A stretch of 64,000 nucleotides of DNA from Paenibacillus sp. G2S3 (GCF_030123105.1 NZ_CP126095.1:2232001-2296000), one strand, 5' to 3'. Positions 8,804 through 17,657 are shown, counted from the stretch's first letter. Notes: generated by a model from the letters alone, not told the origin. Program-made: numbers and translations.

Positions 8804-10741
8804 ATGCGAAACAGAAATTTGGTCAAGACAATGCTCATGTTAACTTTTTGTATGGTGCTGATCGTTTCCATGCTGAGCGGTTGTACTGGAAACGGGGAAT
8901 CGGAAAATTCGTCATCATCGTCTTTTAAGGCCGGTACATTCGCAGGGGAAGCGGAAGGTAAAGAGGGCATGATTAAAGTAGAAGTAACCATGGATGAGCC
9001 AGATCAAATTAAAGATATTAAGATCGTAAGCCAATTGGAAACAGGAGGACTAGGCGATAGCGCACTTGAAAAAATGAAAGAACAAATTCTAGAAGGACAA
9101 ACCTTGGCAGTAGATGCGGTTAGTGGTGCGAGTCTTTCCAGTGAAGCGATGCTCGCGGCAGTTGAAGATGCCGTAACAAAAGGTGGAGGGAATCTAGAAG
9201 CTCTCAAAGCTGGAGGCGTTAAAAAAGCGGGCGAAGGCAAAACAGAAAAGCTTGAAACAGATGTTGTAGTAGTGGGGGCAGGAGCATCTGGTGTATCCGC
9301 AGCGGTAACTGCAGCCGATAAAGGTGCGAAGGTTATTATTATAGAGAAAACTGGCGTCATCGGGGGAGCAAGTAATTTATCCTGGGCAGGTAAGTTCTAT
9401 AACTCCTCTGCTGCTACGAGTAATAATCTAAAAGTAAATGTGGAAAAAGAAATTGCGGATTGGATTGTCAACAATCACTGGAGAGTGGATGCAGCAGCGA
9501 TTAGACAATATGTTACTAAATCCGGTGAAACTTACGATTGGTTAGCGGAAAAAGGATATCAAACTAGCTTCTTGAATTTCTTCGGCGAGCAATTGCACGT
9601 GCTGCCGGCTTATGAAACCCGTGAAGAGACCCTTCGAAAAATGTTATCCGTATCGGTTGAACAACATGGCGGACAAGTGATCACAGAAGCGACTGCCAAG
9701 AAGCTGATTACGAATGAAGCTGGAGAAGTTACGGGAGTGGTCGCTGAGAAAGCGGATGGTACAACGCTTGAAATTTCAGCGAAGAGTGTCGTTATGGCAA
9801 CAGGTGGTTATGCTGCAAATAAAGAAATGGTTAAAGAGGCGTTTGGTTTCGAAGGGGTCAACGGTGGATTAGGTCAAAACGTTGGGGAAGGTCTGAAAAT
9901 GGCATGGGAGGCTGGAGCCAAGGTGCCTGACAACTTTGGTGGACAAATGCTTCACCAAACCTTAGCTAGAGCAACACAAGATCTAAAAGCACAATATGAA
10001 CCTTTTGAAGCAAGTTATCCTCTCATGTTGACTTATCTTCCTAACTTCATGAATGTAGGTTCTTCTGGAGCACGATTCAGAGATGAAGCAGCGACTTTAA
10101 CATCGGTTGCCGCAGCCAACACAAGTGCATTTAATGGTGCTTATCATATGGTTATCATATCGAAATCTCAATTGGATGCCCTGCAATCCAAGGGAATGAA
10201 AGGTGTTCATGCACTAAGCTTGCCAGGAATGCCACCTGAATTCTATGCTGAATTTGCGGATCAATTTACGCTTGAGAACCCTTGGACAAATGTCGAGAAG
10301 GTATTTGATTCGATGGTGGAAAACGGAGATAACTTCAAAGGGAATACGATTGAGGAGTTAGCTACGAATGCAGGAATGGATGTTGATGTGTTTGTAGAAA
10401 ATTACAATAGTTATAAAGAAGCTACAAAAACTGGTGTGGATACAGAGTTTGGCAAAGCAGCTGAGTATTTAGAGCCTGTGGGCGAAGAAGGTCCTTATTA
10501 CGCAATCATTGCTGAAATCAATAACTTGGGGTCTGTAGGCGGCTTGCTGGTAAACACTAAGTTCCAAGTTCTTAATGATAAACGTACGCCAGTGAAAGGA
10601 TTGTTTGCTGTAGGTCTTGAATCTGAAGGCGTGTTGTTTAACGACACTTATGTTGGAAACGGCGTTGGCATTGGGTACTCCTTTACCTCGGGTCGTCTTG
10701 GCGGGGAAAACGCGGCGAACAGTGCTTTAAAAGCTAATTAA
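8804..10741 (+). CDS. Lipoprotein FMN/FAD flavoprotein, fumarate-reductase-like
   Basis: A 645-aa exported flavoprotein. It starts with a lipoprotein signal peptide and lipobox LSGC (Cys27). A Ser-rich linker leads to an FMN-binding domain at about residues 40-130, where SGAS stands where SGAT normally accepts a covalent FMN. An FAD-binding fumarate-reductase/succinate-dehydrogenase-type domain runs from about residue 150, with the dinucleotide motif VVVGAGASGVSAA and C-terminal TYVGNGVGIGYSFTSGRLGG. Relatives reduce fumarate, urocanate or other enoates as terminal electron acceptors outside the membrane. The substrate here is unknown. The MerR-type promoter and redox-type dyad upstream suggest inducible control. 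A gggggag ribosome site precedes the ATG. Confidence 0.87.
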   Translation: MRNRNLVKTMLMLTFCMVLIVSMLSGCTGNGESENSSSSSFKAGTFAGEAEGKEGMIKVEVTMDEPDQIKDIKIVSQLETGGLGDSALEKMKEQILEGQTLAVDAVSGASLSSEAMLAAVEDAVTKGGGNLEALKAGGVKKAGEGKTEKLETDVVVVGAGASGVSAAVTAADKGAKVIIIEKTGVIGGASNLSWAGKFYNSSAATSNNLKVNVEKEIADWIVNNHWRVDAAAIRQYVTKSGETYDWLAEKGYQTSFLNFFGEQLHVLPAYETREETLRKMLSVSVEQHGGQVITEATAKKLITNEAGEVTGVVAEKADGTTLEISAKSVVMATGGYAANKEMVKEAFGFEGVNGGLGQNVGEGLKMAWEAGAKVPDNFGGQMLHQTLARATQDLKAQYEPFEASYPLMLTYLPNFMNVGSSGARFRDEAATLTSVAAANTSAFNGAYHMVIISKSQLDALQSKGMKGVHALSLPGMPPEFYAEFADQFTLENPWTNVEKVFDSMVENGDNFKGNTIEELATNAGMDVDVFVENYNSYKEATKTGVDTEFGKAAEYLEPVGEEGPYYAIIAEINNLGSVGGLLVNTKFQVLNDKRTPVKGLFAVGLESEGVLFNDTYVGNGVGIGYSFTSGRLGGENAANSALKAN

Positions 10742-10775
10742 CGACAATTTCCCGGAAAATAATTGAATCTTTTTA

Positions 10776-10809
10776 AAGACGCAGGGTGGACAACTCTGCG
10801 TCTTTTTTT
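10776..10809 (+). terminator. Terminator after the flavoprotein gene
   Basis: AAGACGCAG (10776-10784) pairs perfectly with CTGCGTCTT (10796-10804), followed by a T-run. It also lies just past the stop of the convergent MarR gene. Confidence 0.85.
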
Positions 10810-10817
10810 GCTGGAGA

Positions 10818-11234
10818 TTAAAGCCATTCTTCTTTAAGCAAAGATTTGAGAAGCTCTACGTTAGCTGCCCCAAGCTTGTTAGCGATTCTTTGCTCTAATT
10901 CGATTTTGGTGATCATCATTCTTTGATTGCATTCAATCCCCTTCTGGGTAAGGATAATGTTTTTATCTCGTTGATTTCCTTCGACTTGGGTGGCTTCCAC
11001 ATAATTACGGGATAACAGTCCTTGAATGCTTTTATGCGTACCCTGTCTTGAAATGTGAATAATTCTACTGATTTCCGAAATCGAGAGCATTTGATGTGCC
11101 TCAAGAACCGCTAGAATGTGGGATTCAGTCTTGTTGATTTGATCCGGATCTTGGTCGGTCACTATTTTACGTAAGGCTAGGTGCTTCTCACTAAGTAAAT
11201 CAATTAGGTTCATTTCTTGCAGATGGTTATCCAT
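10818..11234 (-). CDS. MarR-family transcriptional regulator
   Basis: A 138-aa winged-helix regulator. Residues 45-100 contain the MarR helix-turn-helix and wing (LSISEISRIIHISRQGTHKSIQGLLSRNYVEA, then NIILTQKG), flanked by N- and C-terminal dimerisation helices. It is divergent from the DUF2798 gene. Its own promoter and that of its neighbour share a mirrored 14-bp sequence (see the operator entry), so self-repression and control of the neighbour are likely. The ligand is unknown. Confidence 0.85.
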   Translation of the reverse strand: MDNHLQEMNLIDLLSEKHLALRKIVTDQDPDQINKTESHILAVLEAHQMLSISEISRIIHISRQGTHKSIQGLLSRNYVEATQVEGNQRDKNIILTQKGIECNQRMMITKIELEQRIANKLGAANVELLKSLLKEEWL

Positions 11235-11267
11235 GTGAACACTCCTAAATCATCGCTCATTTATCCA

Positions 11268-11347
11268 AGTATAAGTCATTTATGTTTATTGTCAACTTGG
11301 TTGACTTAATTTAAGGCGTTGTGATATTGTAATCCAAGTTGACAATA
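11268..11347. promoter_or_regulatory. Divergent MarR / DUF2798 promoters with mirrored operator
   Basis: A 14-bp sequence (TATTGTCAACTTGG, 11287-11300) recurs in perfect inverted orientation at 11334-11347. The left copy also forms a local dyad, GTCAAC-N3-GTTGAC (11291-11305). On the minus strand TTGACA (11295-11290), 16 bp and TATACT (11273-11268) form a near-consensus promoter for the MarR gene, with the operator over its -35. The rightward promoter probably uses TTGACT at 11301 with a TATTGT-like -10 at 11325. Two sites covering both promoters is a usual MarR arrangement. Confidence 0.75.
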
Positions 11348-11378
11348 CTAAGAGAACGCTAAGGAGTCTGAGAAAAAG

Positions 11379-11837
11379 ATGGGAAGAAACAAAAAAGAAG
11401 CATTATTATTTACATTCATCATGTGTGCTTTGATGGTACTGGGTATGAGCATTTACAATGTAGCGCTGATGGAGGGCTGGTCAGGTACGTTAGTTAAAGA
11501 TGTGATCATCGGCTACGTGCCTGCGTTTGTAGTTGCATTTTTTCTGGATGTTTTTGTTATAGGTAAAGTTGCGAAAGGGATCGCACATAAGCTGGTAAAA
11601 GAGAATGATCCGATGATCAAAAAAATCATGTTCATATCCTTTTTTATGGTGACCGGAATGGTGTTGTTTATGTCCTTCTATGGCGCAGTTCTTCATGTAG
11701 GGTTCACCTCAGAACTACCGATGGCTTATCTGTCTGCGATAGGTAAGAATTTCATTGTTGCACTTCCACTGCAAATTATATTAGTGGGGCCTCTTACACG
11801 ATTTATCTTTGTAAAGATTACTCCAGCTACTGCATAA
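11379..11837 (+). CDS. DUF2798 membrane protein
   Basis: A 152-aa protein with four predicted membrane helices arranged as two similar halves. Each half contains a hydrophobic pair ending in an FxxAxxxxxxVIG/GPL motif (PAFVVAFFLDVFVIG; FIVALPLQIILVGPL), typical of DUF2798. Its biochemical role is unknown; homologues are often next to MarR or TetR regulators. It is divergent from a MarR gene whose mirrored operator overlaps its promoter, so it is probably the regulator's principal target and may be an efflux or stress-response membrane protein (inference). Confidence 0.75.
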   Translation: MGRNKKEALLFTFIMCALMVLGMSIYNVALMEGWSGTLVKDVIIGYVPAFVVAFFLDVFVIGKVAKGIAHKLVKENDPMIKKIMFISFFMVTGMVLFMSFYGAVLHVGFTSELPMAYLSAIGKNFIVALPLQIILVGPLTRFIFVKITPATA

Positions 11838-11959
11838 ATTATGTTTACACCTTCATTACTCAAATCTGCAGCGACTCGTAAAGAAATAGCTCAAGTGTTA
11901 GCGAAGTTGTTAAAGCTGTGTCAATCATAAGCTATCACCCCTATTTCTTGATGAGAATA

Positions 11960-12000
11960 AAAACGCTCTCCAATGCCAGGATGGCAAAGGAGAGCGTTTT
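11960..12000. terminator. Bidirectional terminator
   Basis: A perfect 12-bp stem, AAAACGCTCTCC (11960-11971) with GGAGAGCGTTTT (11989-12000), has A/T tails on both sides. It can serve the rightward DUF2798 transcript and the leftward broken MerR gene. Confidence 0.85.
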
Positions 12001-12003
12001 GTT

Positions 12004-12884
12004 CTAAGCTCTCTTTTTTACAGGTTCGAGCAGATTTAATACATACTCATTTCCGCTACCCTTAGGACTATCGTTACGGATATGCTCCTCAAGATATAAT
12101 CTTGAATCGTGGTCAGCTTGATAATCTATGTTATTATCCAAAAAACTCATTAGTGCTTGCCACGAGCCGTAGATATCATCACTGCTTTCTGTCATCGCAT
12201 AGAGACCGCCGTCGAACCGCATCTCTTTAAGGTGGCTTGGTATTTCTACATTTTCAGGAATGGAGGTACAGAATCCATAGCCATAAGGGTTATTCTCACC
12301 ACTAGGATGCGGATTCGTATTTCCACCAAATAAACGTGCCGTCCCCAAGAGATAGTTAGCTTCCAACCATTCCATGACGGGGAGCATAGCTTCATCCTCT
12401 GGAGATGTACTGACTGCAATATTATAGGCAAATCTCATAGGTGAAAGTGTAATGAATCTTACATGGATAGGTGGAGAGTATTTAATCGTTGTCATAGATA
12501 GTACCTCCTCATTCTCATTCAAATCATCCAATGCATTGAATGACTCTTCATTCAGCTCTAATAACAAATGGTTAGTTATGGGCTCCTCCATACGTGCGGA
12601 TATTAGTTGTAAAAAGAAGCAGATCTCGCGTTCTTTTTGTGTAAGCTCGGATTTCTCAGTATGAATTGAACGATTCCGATATCTTTAATACTAATATCCA
12701 GCTTTCTTAATAATGCGGTGATACGAATAGCGAGAATTGCGTGCTCATCATAAATCCGCCAGCCCGAGCTAGCCTCACGATGACTTTTAAACAATCCTTG
12801 TGCTTCCCAGTGACGCAACGTCCGACTCGTCAGCCCTATTTGCGTAGAAAGCTTATCAATGGTCACAAATTCACTCATAGACAA
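12004..12884 (-). pseudogene. MerR-family regulator with GyrI-like effector domain, split by a frameshift
   Basis: Two adjacent minus-strand frames make up one protein. The first (12884-12603) begins with a MerR winged helix (FVTIDKLSTQIGLTSRTLRHWEAQGLF...WRIYDEHAILAIRITALLRKLDISIKDIG), then runs out of frame. The second (from 12591 to 12004) is a GyrI-like effector-binding domain (IHVRFITLSPMRFAYNIAVSTS...). The second frame is open upstream of its first Met, back past 12650, and encodes helix-like sequence (EKSELTQKEREICFFLQL). That Met has no ribosome site. A single missing base near 12650-12680 would restore one 290-aa protein, the normal length of this type. It may be a true pseudogene or a sequencing error. 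Confidence 0.8.
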
Positions 12885-12923
12885 CTCCCGTTCTATAGAT
12901 TGATAAGGCGCCCTATGGGAAGT

Positions 12924-12954
12924 ATTTTAGCACTTAACGTTACGTCAATTGCAA
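12924..12954 (-). promoter_or_regulatory. MerR-type promoter upstream of the frameshifted regulator
   Basis: On the minus strand TTGCAA (12954-12949) and TAAAAT (12929-12924) are separated by 19 bp. The spacer is centred on the 8-bp palindrome TAACGTTA (12935-12942) within a 14-bp near-palindrome. This is the MerR signature of a long spacer plus dyad, so autoregulation is likely. Confidence 0.55.
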
Positions 12955-13093
12955 GGATAGTTGTGAACGTGTACTCGACAAAATTTACATTTCTCATACA
13001 AAACTGTGTCCGGTATTTAATGTACAGCTTCTACAATTTAGATATTAGTAAAAAGTACCTATTGCCATATGAGGCTTTATACGGAGGATGATA

Positions 13094-14905
13094 TTGTTGA
13101 AGGCTAGGTCTATGCATCTATCAATGAAGTGGAAGTTGATCTTGAGTTTTTCTGCCGTGGTACTATTCTTTCTAGGGGTAGCGCTATACCAAAACTATAA
13201 AATCAATCAAGTAGAAATCTCTATGGAAACGCAAAAAATGGAGATGGAAAAAAGAATTACAGTATCAACAATTACTCAATTGCTTCAAGAAATGAACGGT
13301 GTTGAAACCTCTTTAGCGGGATCTAGCGATTTAGAGTTTACCCAACCTTTTAAGGACAAACAGACAAAGTTAATGGAACAATTGGGCAAAGTGAAGTTTG
13401 AGGCAGAATCACCTGCGTCTAAGGCGTTAGAGCAGTTACATAATCAAGTTGGTGCATATACCGGCTATTTTGACGGATTAGTGAATACCCTTAAGGACGA
13501 GCAGCTTGATCCCATGGCCGTTCTGGAACGCATAGATGAATTACATACGAAAGCATTGGCAGTGAATAAAGCTATGCTTGAGACCAATGAGGAACTATAT
13601 ACCGCAGCAGCAGAGAACGCAGAGAAGGCCCAGGATTATTCTTTTGATTTATTAAATCTGACCAGTTCTATGGGGGCTTATGCAGCAATACTAGTCTTCA
13701 TTTTCACACTTGTTATCGCTGTTGTGCTTATACGTTCCTTCCTGAACCCTATAAATAAGCTGCAAGCGGCTCTACGTAAAATTGCTGAGGGAGATTTGCG
13801 GCAGCAGATTAATTCACCTTATAACGATGAGCTAGGTAGTCTGAGTCATCATTTTGACCATATGGTGCTGCGGGTACGAGAAATGCTTCAGCAGACCCAA
13901 TCGGTGGCTTCTTCGCTCGCGACTTATTCGCACTCTTTTCAAGAATCCTCCTCGATCACCGCTCATACGAATCAAGAAATCGTAAGCACTATACAGGAAA
14001 TCTCTGTAGGGGCTGAGCAGCAGGCCGGACAATCTGAGCAAAGCGCAAGCCTGATCTTGGAATTGGAACGAGAAGTTAATGAAATTACGGAATACACTGA
14101 GGTTATGCTATCGACAAGTCAAACGGCTAATCACAATACTCGAAAAGGTTCCGAATCTGTTATCGCCTTACGGGAAGTATCAGAACACTCACGTGAATCA
14201 GTGAATAAGGTGTATCTCGCTTTAAATAAACTGAGTGATCAGTCGAAGGATATCTCCAGAATAACTAAATCAATCACAAACATTTCAAATCAGACCAATA
14301 TTCTCTCGCTAAATGCAGCGATTGAAGCGGCACGGGCAGGAGCTTATGGGAAGGGCTTTGCTGTCATAGCAGATGAAGTGAGACAATTATCTGATCAGAC
14401 CAAAGAGTCCTCCGTACATATCAGTCAGATTATCAATGAGCTGCAAGCAGGGATGGATGAATTCCAGCAATATATGCTGGAGACCAAAGGAAATCTTGAA
14501 GAGCAGGATCAAAAAGTGGTCGAAACGTTGTCATCTTTTGAAGCGATAGATCAGTCGATTGTTGAGATTAGTAAGCAGATTGGGCAAATCCATGACAAGG
14601 TAGATATGACACAGACTATGAATCGTAGACTAGCAGAGTCTGTTCACAACGTGGCTGCCATTGCTGAGGAAACTGCGGCAGGGGTTCAGGAAGTGAATGC
14701 TTCTAGTGTGCAACAGGATAACGCGATCCACGACATTGCCCGCCAAGCTGTTGAGATTAATGAGATTTCACAAAAATTATTCAAGGAAATCAACGTCTTC
14801 AAGATTAACTCGGAATTAGTAGACGAGATGATCGCTGAAGATGACAGTGACTCACCTAGCGATGAAACGCCTGAGGAGCGGTCTTATTTGACAATCTCCG
14901 CATAG
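13094..14905 (+). CDS. Methyl-accepting chemotaxis protein
   Basis: A transmembrane chemoreceptor of about 603 aa. It has a membrane helix near residues 13-30, an extracellular helical sensor of about 160 residues, a second membrane helix near 195-215 and a HAMP domain ([23 protein letters not shown]). A long coiled-coil signalling domain carries the conserved hairpin tip [16 protein letters not shown]...[18 protein letters not shown]. It would signal to CheA/CheW. The sensor domain is divergent and the ligand unknown. There is no C-terminal CheR-binding pentapeptide. The start is TTG 13094 (ggagg 6 bases upstream), because the ATG at 13088 overlaps the ribosome site itself. Confidence 0.88.
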   Translation: MLKARSMHLSMKWKLILSFSAVVLFFLGVALYQNYKINQVEISMETQKMEMEKRITVSTITQLLQEMNGVETSLAGSSDLEFTQPFKDKQTKLMEQLGKVKFEAESPASKALEQLHNQVGAYTGYFDGLVNTLKDEQLDPMAVLERIDELHTKALAVNKAMLETNEELYTAAAENAEKAQDYSFDLLNLTSSMGAYAAILVFIFTLVIAVVLIRSFLNPINKLQAALRKIAEGDLRQQINSPYNDELGSLSHHFDHMVLRVREMLQQTQSVASSLATYSHSFQESSSITAHTNQEIVSTIQEISVGAEQQAGQSEQSASLILELEREVNEITEYTEVMLSTSQTANHNTRKGSESVIALREVSEHSRESVNKVYLALNKLSDQSKDISRITKSITNISNQTNILSLNAAIEAARAGAYGKGFAVIADEVRQLSDQTKESSVHISQIINELQAGMDEFQQYMLETKGNLEEQDQKVVETLSSFEAIDQSIVEISKQIGQIHDKVDMTQTMNRRLAESVHNVAAIAEETAAGVQEVNASSVQQDNAIHDIARQAVEINEISQKLFKEINVFKINSELVDEMIAEDDSDSPSDETPEERSYLTISA

Positions 14906-14973
14906 GGGAAGCTTTGATTCTTGATTGAATGCTCGTACATCGGGAGCGACTTGATTCACTGATTCAGTAACGC

Positions 14974-15017
14974 AAAAAGGTAGCGTAGAGGGGGAGCCTT
15001 TCTAACTACCTTTTTTT
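14974..15017 (+). terminator. Terminator after the chemoreceptor gene
   Basis: AAAAAGGTAG (14974-14983) pairs with CTACCTTTTT (15006-15015), followed by further T. Confidence 0.8.
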
Positions 15018-15072
15018 GCGCGTTAGTGTTTTTAATACAGCTATTTAAGGATGTGATCTCTTCTATGAGTGT

Positions 15073-15208
15073 TTAGTTGTACTTAGTGCAGTTATTTCTC
15101 CGAGAAATGACTGTTAGTGGTGTTTAGCTAGTTTTTAATTGCACTGAATACAACTAAAGTCCAGAATAAGCTTGGCCAGCTTGATTTAGTTGTATAGAGT
15201 GCAGTTAT
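15073..15208. repeat. Three copies of a 22-24 bp intergenic motif (TTAGTTGTA-N4-GTGCA-N-TTA)
   Basis: Copies at 15073-15095 (+), 15136-15158 (inverted) and 15185-15208 (+) share TAGTTGTA, a variable 3-4 bp, then AGTGCAGTTA or the reverse complement. The same motif recurs at 54345-54480 and, in a variant form, at 54898-55076. No gene is seen between 14906 and 15337. Confidence 0.7.
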
Positions 15209-15237
15209 CTGAATATTTGTAGAGGTTTTGTACAATG

Positions 15238-15285
15238 AAAAAGCTGCTCCTTCGTAGAAGAAATCTACTTAGGGGCAGCCTTTTT
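15238..15285. terminator. Terminator for the leftward epimerase-like gene
   Basis: AAAAAGCTGCTCC at 15238-15250 pairs with GGGGCAGCCTTTTT at 15272-15285 with an internal mismatch. The inner arms (GTAGA/TCTAC) extend the stem. A and T tails make it usable in both directions. Confidence 0.75.
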
Positions 15286-15337
15286 GTCGTGTAGATGAAA
15301 GAGTGAGTGAAAGGGGCTATCTAGGTGCTGTTTGTGA

Positions 15338-16225
15338 TTACTCGTAGGTTTTGCTCAGAGAGCTTATTAGCTCTGGAAGCCAGACATTTAGATTGAGAAA
15401 CTTGTACCCCGCCGACTGGGCTTTGGTCGTATTCATAAACCAGGATTGTTCAATTCCGAATGGTGACATATGCTCGTCCGCGGTTTGGCTCTGGATGATG
15501 GCTTGCTTCCCCGTTTCTTCTTCAATTATTGTGAGAATGTCCTTAATTCTAACCGTGCCGTCTGAGCAAGCATTAAACGATCCTGTCGCAGTAGAACAGC
15601 AGCCGAGCCAATATAGGAAATCAGCAGCTTCATCCGAACGGATAAAGGAGATTTGTGCTCCAGGATTCGGTACACCAATAGGTAACTCGTTACGGACATG
15701 CTCAATATGAAAATGAAGTCTTCGCGTATAATCATCTATTCCCAGCACAATTGGAAAGCGAACAGCGGCGACGGGGAATGTAGCTTTCTGCATGAAGACG
15801 GCTTCCGCCAGTCTTTTTCCCTCCTGATAGGTGAAATCATTTCGTCCTCCGTAGCGAATAGGGTATGTTTCAGGATCGAAAATCTCTTCGGTCAGAGCTT
15901 CTTCGCTGAAATCATAGACAGATAAACTTGAGGTGAGGATATAGCGTTTTGTTTTACCGTCAAAAATCCGGCGTGCCTGATCCGCTTCATCCGGTGAATA
16001 ACAAATATTATCAAACACGACATCCCACAATGTATCTCCTACCGCTTGAACGAGCTCGTTCGGTTGGAATCGGTCCGCATGGATACGGTGGACGCGATCT
16101 CCAAAGGAATCGTCTGTTTTCCCGCGCGTTAATATCGTTACGTCGTTTGCGGAATCCTGTAGCAATCGTTCAACTAATCTTTTTCCAAAAAAGCGCGTGC
16201 CGCCTAAAATAAGAATCTTCCTCAT
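15338..16225 (-). CDS. NAD-dependent epimerase/dehydratase-like protein (extended SDR)
   Basis: A 295-aa extended-SDR protein. The N-terminal nucleotide-binding loop is GGTRFFGKRLVERLL, an atypical GGTRFxG version found in isoflavone-reductase/epimerase-like members. The region ILTSSLSVYDFSEE holds the active-site Ser, and YQEGKRLAE contains the Y-x3-K equivalent. The C-terminal half (FIRSDEAADFLYWL, FNACSDGTVRIKDIL) is the usual substrate-binding portion. It likely acts on a nucleotide sugar or a related substrate, unspecified. It appears monocistronic, with a terminator downstream. Confidence 0.78.
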   Translation of the reverse strand: MRKILILGGTRFFGKRLVERLLQDSANDVTILTRGKTDDSFGDRVHRIHADRFQPNELVQAVGDTLWDVVFDNICYSPDEADQARRIFDGKTKRYILTSSLSVYDFSEEALTEEIFDPETYPIRYGGRNDFTYQEGKRLAEAVFMQKATFPVAAVRFPIVLGIDDYTRRLHFHIEHVRNELPIGVPNPGAQISFIRSDEAADFLYWLGCCSTATGSFNACSDGTVRIKDILTIIEEETGKQAIIQSQTADEHMSPFGIEQSWFMNTTKAQSAGYKFLNLNVWLPELISSLSKTYE

Positions 16226-16317
16226 AAAATATCACTCCTTGACTGTTTATATTGATTTGAACACTCTGGCAAATTTAGATTAAGCCCGTATGAGAATCCA
16301 TGCTTCTTGCAGGCAAT

Positions 16318-16494
16318 CGGACCCAGATGCACTTATTCGTGAAAAAAATGGCATTATGAGTGGTTTTCGGACCTGAGCGACGCTATTACTCGTAAACGGC
16401 ACTGTAATTAGCCTGTTTTGCATCAATAACGTCACTGGGGTCCGATAGCACTTGAAATATAGGGAATCGCTCTAAATAAGAGCATCTGGGTCCG
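16318..16494. repeat. Intergenic inverted-repeat element with CGGACC motifs
   Basis: CGGACCCAGATGCACTTATT (16318-16337) recurs inverted at 16475-16494 with 19 of 20 bases matching. Two further partial copies lie between them (cggacctgagcgacgctatt near 16368; ggggtccgatagcactt near 16437, inverted). It has the look of a dispersed non-coding repeat. No gene is seen in 16226-16566. Confidence 0.6.
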
Positions 16495-16566
16495 TTTCTC
16501 AAGCTTACCCAGACTAAATGGGGGAAGTATGCGCTGATTGCGCTTATTTTCCAAGCAATTATAAGA

Positions 16567-17475
16567 CTAAGCTACCATACGCATTCCGGGATCGGAATAG
16601 TTCCAGCCCATAGAGCTGAATCCGCCAGATTGGAAAGGTTGAGCGCTTTGGAAGCTATGGAAGCTTTGACTAGACACGGCCATTACAGCTTCCTGTCTTT
16701 CATCCGCGAGGACAAGCTCAATCAGCTCGGCGATTTGCCCTTGTTCATAGGCGGATGCAAGGCGATTCAAGGCAATCTGTAATTCCGTATCCTGCAGTAT
16801 GGAAGGACCGTCAGATTGAAGAAGCTCTTGTCTGACTGCAGGAAGGGCTTGCCGAGCTCGATGCAGAGCGGCTTTAACCGCTCCTTCCGTGGTGTCGAGG
16901 ATTTCGGCAGCTTCGATACCGGAGTGCTCGAATACATCGCGGAGCAGGAAGACCGCTTGCTGAAGCGGGGACAGATGCTTCTGTAAGGCTTGAAAAGCAG
17001 CCTCAATCTCAAATAAACCGTGACCTGCTGCTTCCTCTGTCCGCGAATGATCCATCTCCAGCACACGTGACAACGTCGCTTTTCGCCGCATAATATCTGT
17101 CCAGGTATTTCTGGCAATCCGTAGGAGCAGTGCTTCGGGATTGGGGTGATTCGTTAGTGTTGTGGAATTCGTACTACTAGTAAGATTTGACTTGTTCATA
17201 TGATCTGAATTGTTCAGTTTACCTGTATTGTTCAGTTTACCTGTATTGTTCATTTTGCCTGTATCGTTCATTTGGTTGTGTTCATTCATTTCCTTCGTAT
17301 GTTCGGAAGTCTTCATATAGCCCAGTGCTTTGACCCACGTATCCTGAGCCAAATCTTCGGCTTCCCACGGGGATTGTGTCAGTGCAAGGCAATACCGCTT
17401 CAGGGCCATTTGCAAAGACGTGGTATGATTTTCATCCGGTTCATGGCCGGCGCTAAGCTTCTCAAGGCTGATCAC
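16567..17475 (-). CDS. ECF-like RNA polymerase sigma factor with Asn-rich insert
   Basis: A sigma-70-family protein of about 302 aa. Region 2 is visible as ALKRYCLALTQSPWEAEDLAQDTWVKAL, and region 4 as LSPLQQAVFLLRDVFEHSGIEAAEILDTTEGAVKAALHRARQ. Between them lies a low-complexity insert of about 50 residues, rich in Asn/Thr/Met with a repeating (M/L)NNTGK unit, unusual for the family. About 85 C-terminal residues of unknown role follow region 4 and end in a Ser/Phe/Gly-rich tail. The start is placed at GTG 17475, preceded by aaagggg; a TTG at 17541 has no ribosome site. No anti-sigma gene is adjacent. Confidence 0.75.
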   Translation of the reverse strand: MISLEKLSAGHEPDENHTTSLQMALKRYCLALTQSPWEAEDLAQDTWVKALGYMKTSEHTKEMNEHNQMNDTGKMNNTGKLNNTGKLNNSDHMNKSNLTSSTNSTTLTNHPNPEALLLRIARNTWTDIMRRKATLSRVLEMDHSRTEEAAGHGLFEIEAAFQALQKHLSPLQQAVFLLRDVFEHSGIEAAEILDTTEGAVKAALHRARQALPAVRQELLQSDGPSILQDTELQIALNRLASAYEQGQIAELIELVLADERQEAVMAVSSQSFHSFQSAQPFQSGGFSSMGWNYSDPGMRMVA

Positions 17476-17603
17476 TCTGCATAACCCCTTTTCCGGTAAA
17501 GTGCTTTCGGTTACTTCTAATAATAAACGAATGAGCTCCAAATTAAGATACGCAATAATAAAAATAATATTTTTCCCGCTTAACGTATCCTATCCATAGA
17601 CTA

Positions 17604-17642
17604 ATCCGTTTACAGGGTAGATTTCAAATAAAATAAACGGAT
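17604..17642. promoter_or_regulatory. Inverted repeat ATCCGTTTA / TAAACGGAT before clpP
   Basis: A perfect 9-bp inverted repeat (17604-17612, 17634-17642) ends one base before the ggagg ribosome site of clpP. It brackets a TTTACA -35-like sequence. It could be an operator or an RNA hairpin near the ribosome site. It does not match the CtsR heptad repeat. Confidence 0.35.
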
Positions 17643-17657
17643 GGAGGTCGCATACGC

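Noticed and set aside
11841..11930. 30-codon frame (MFTPSLLKSAATRKEI...) after the DUF2798 gene
   Set aside because: No ribosome-binding site and no recognisable family; could be a relic C-terminus but cannot be supported.
12890..13093. Possible SigD flagellar promoter before the chemoreceptor
   Set aside because: The best match (TTAG-N15-GCCATAT) departs too far from TAAA-N15-GCCGATAT.
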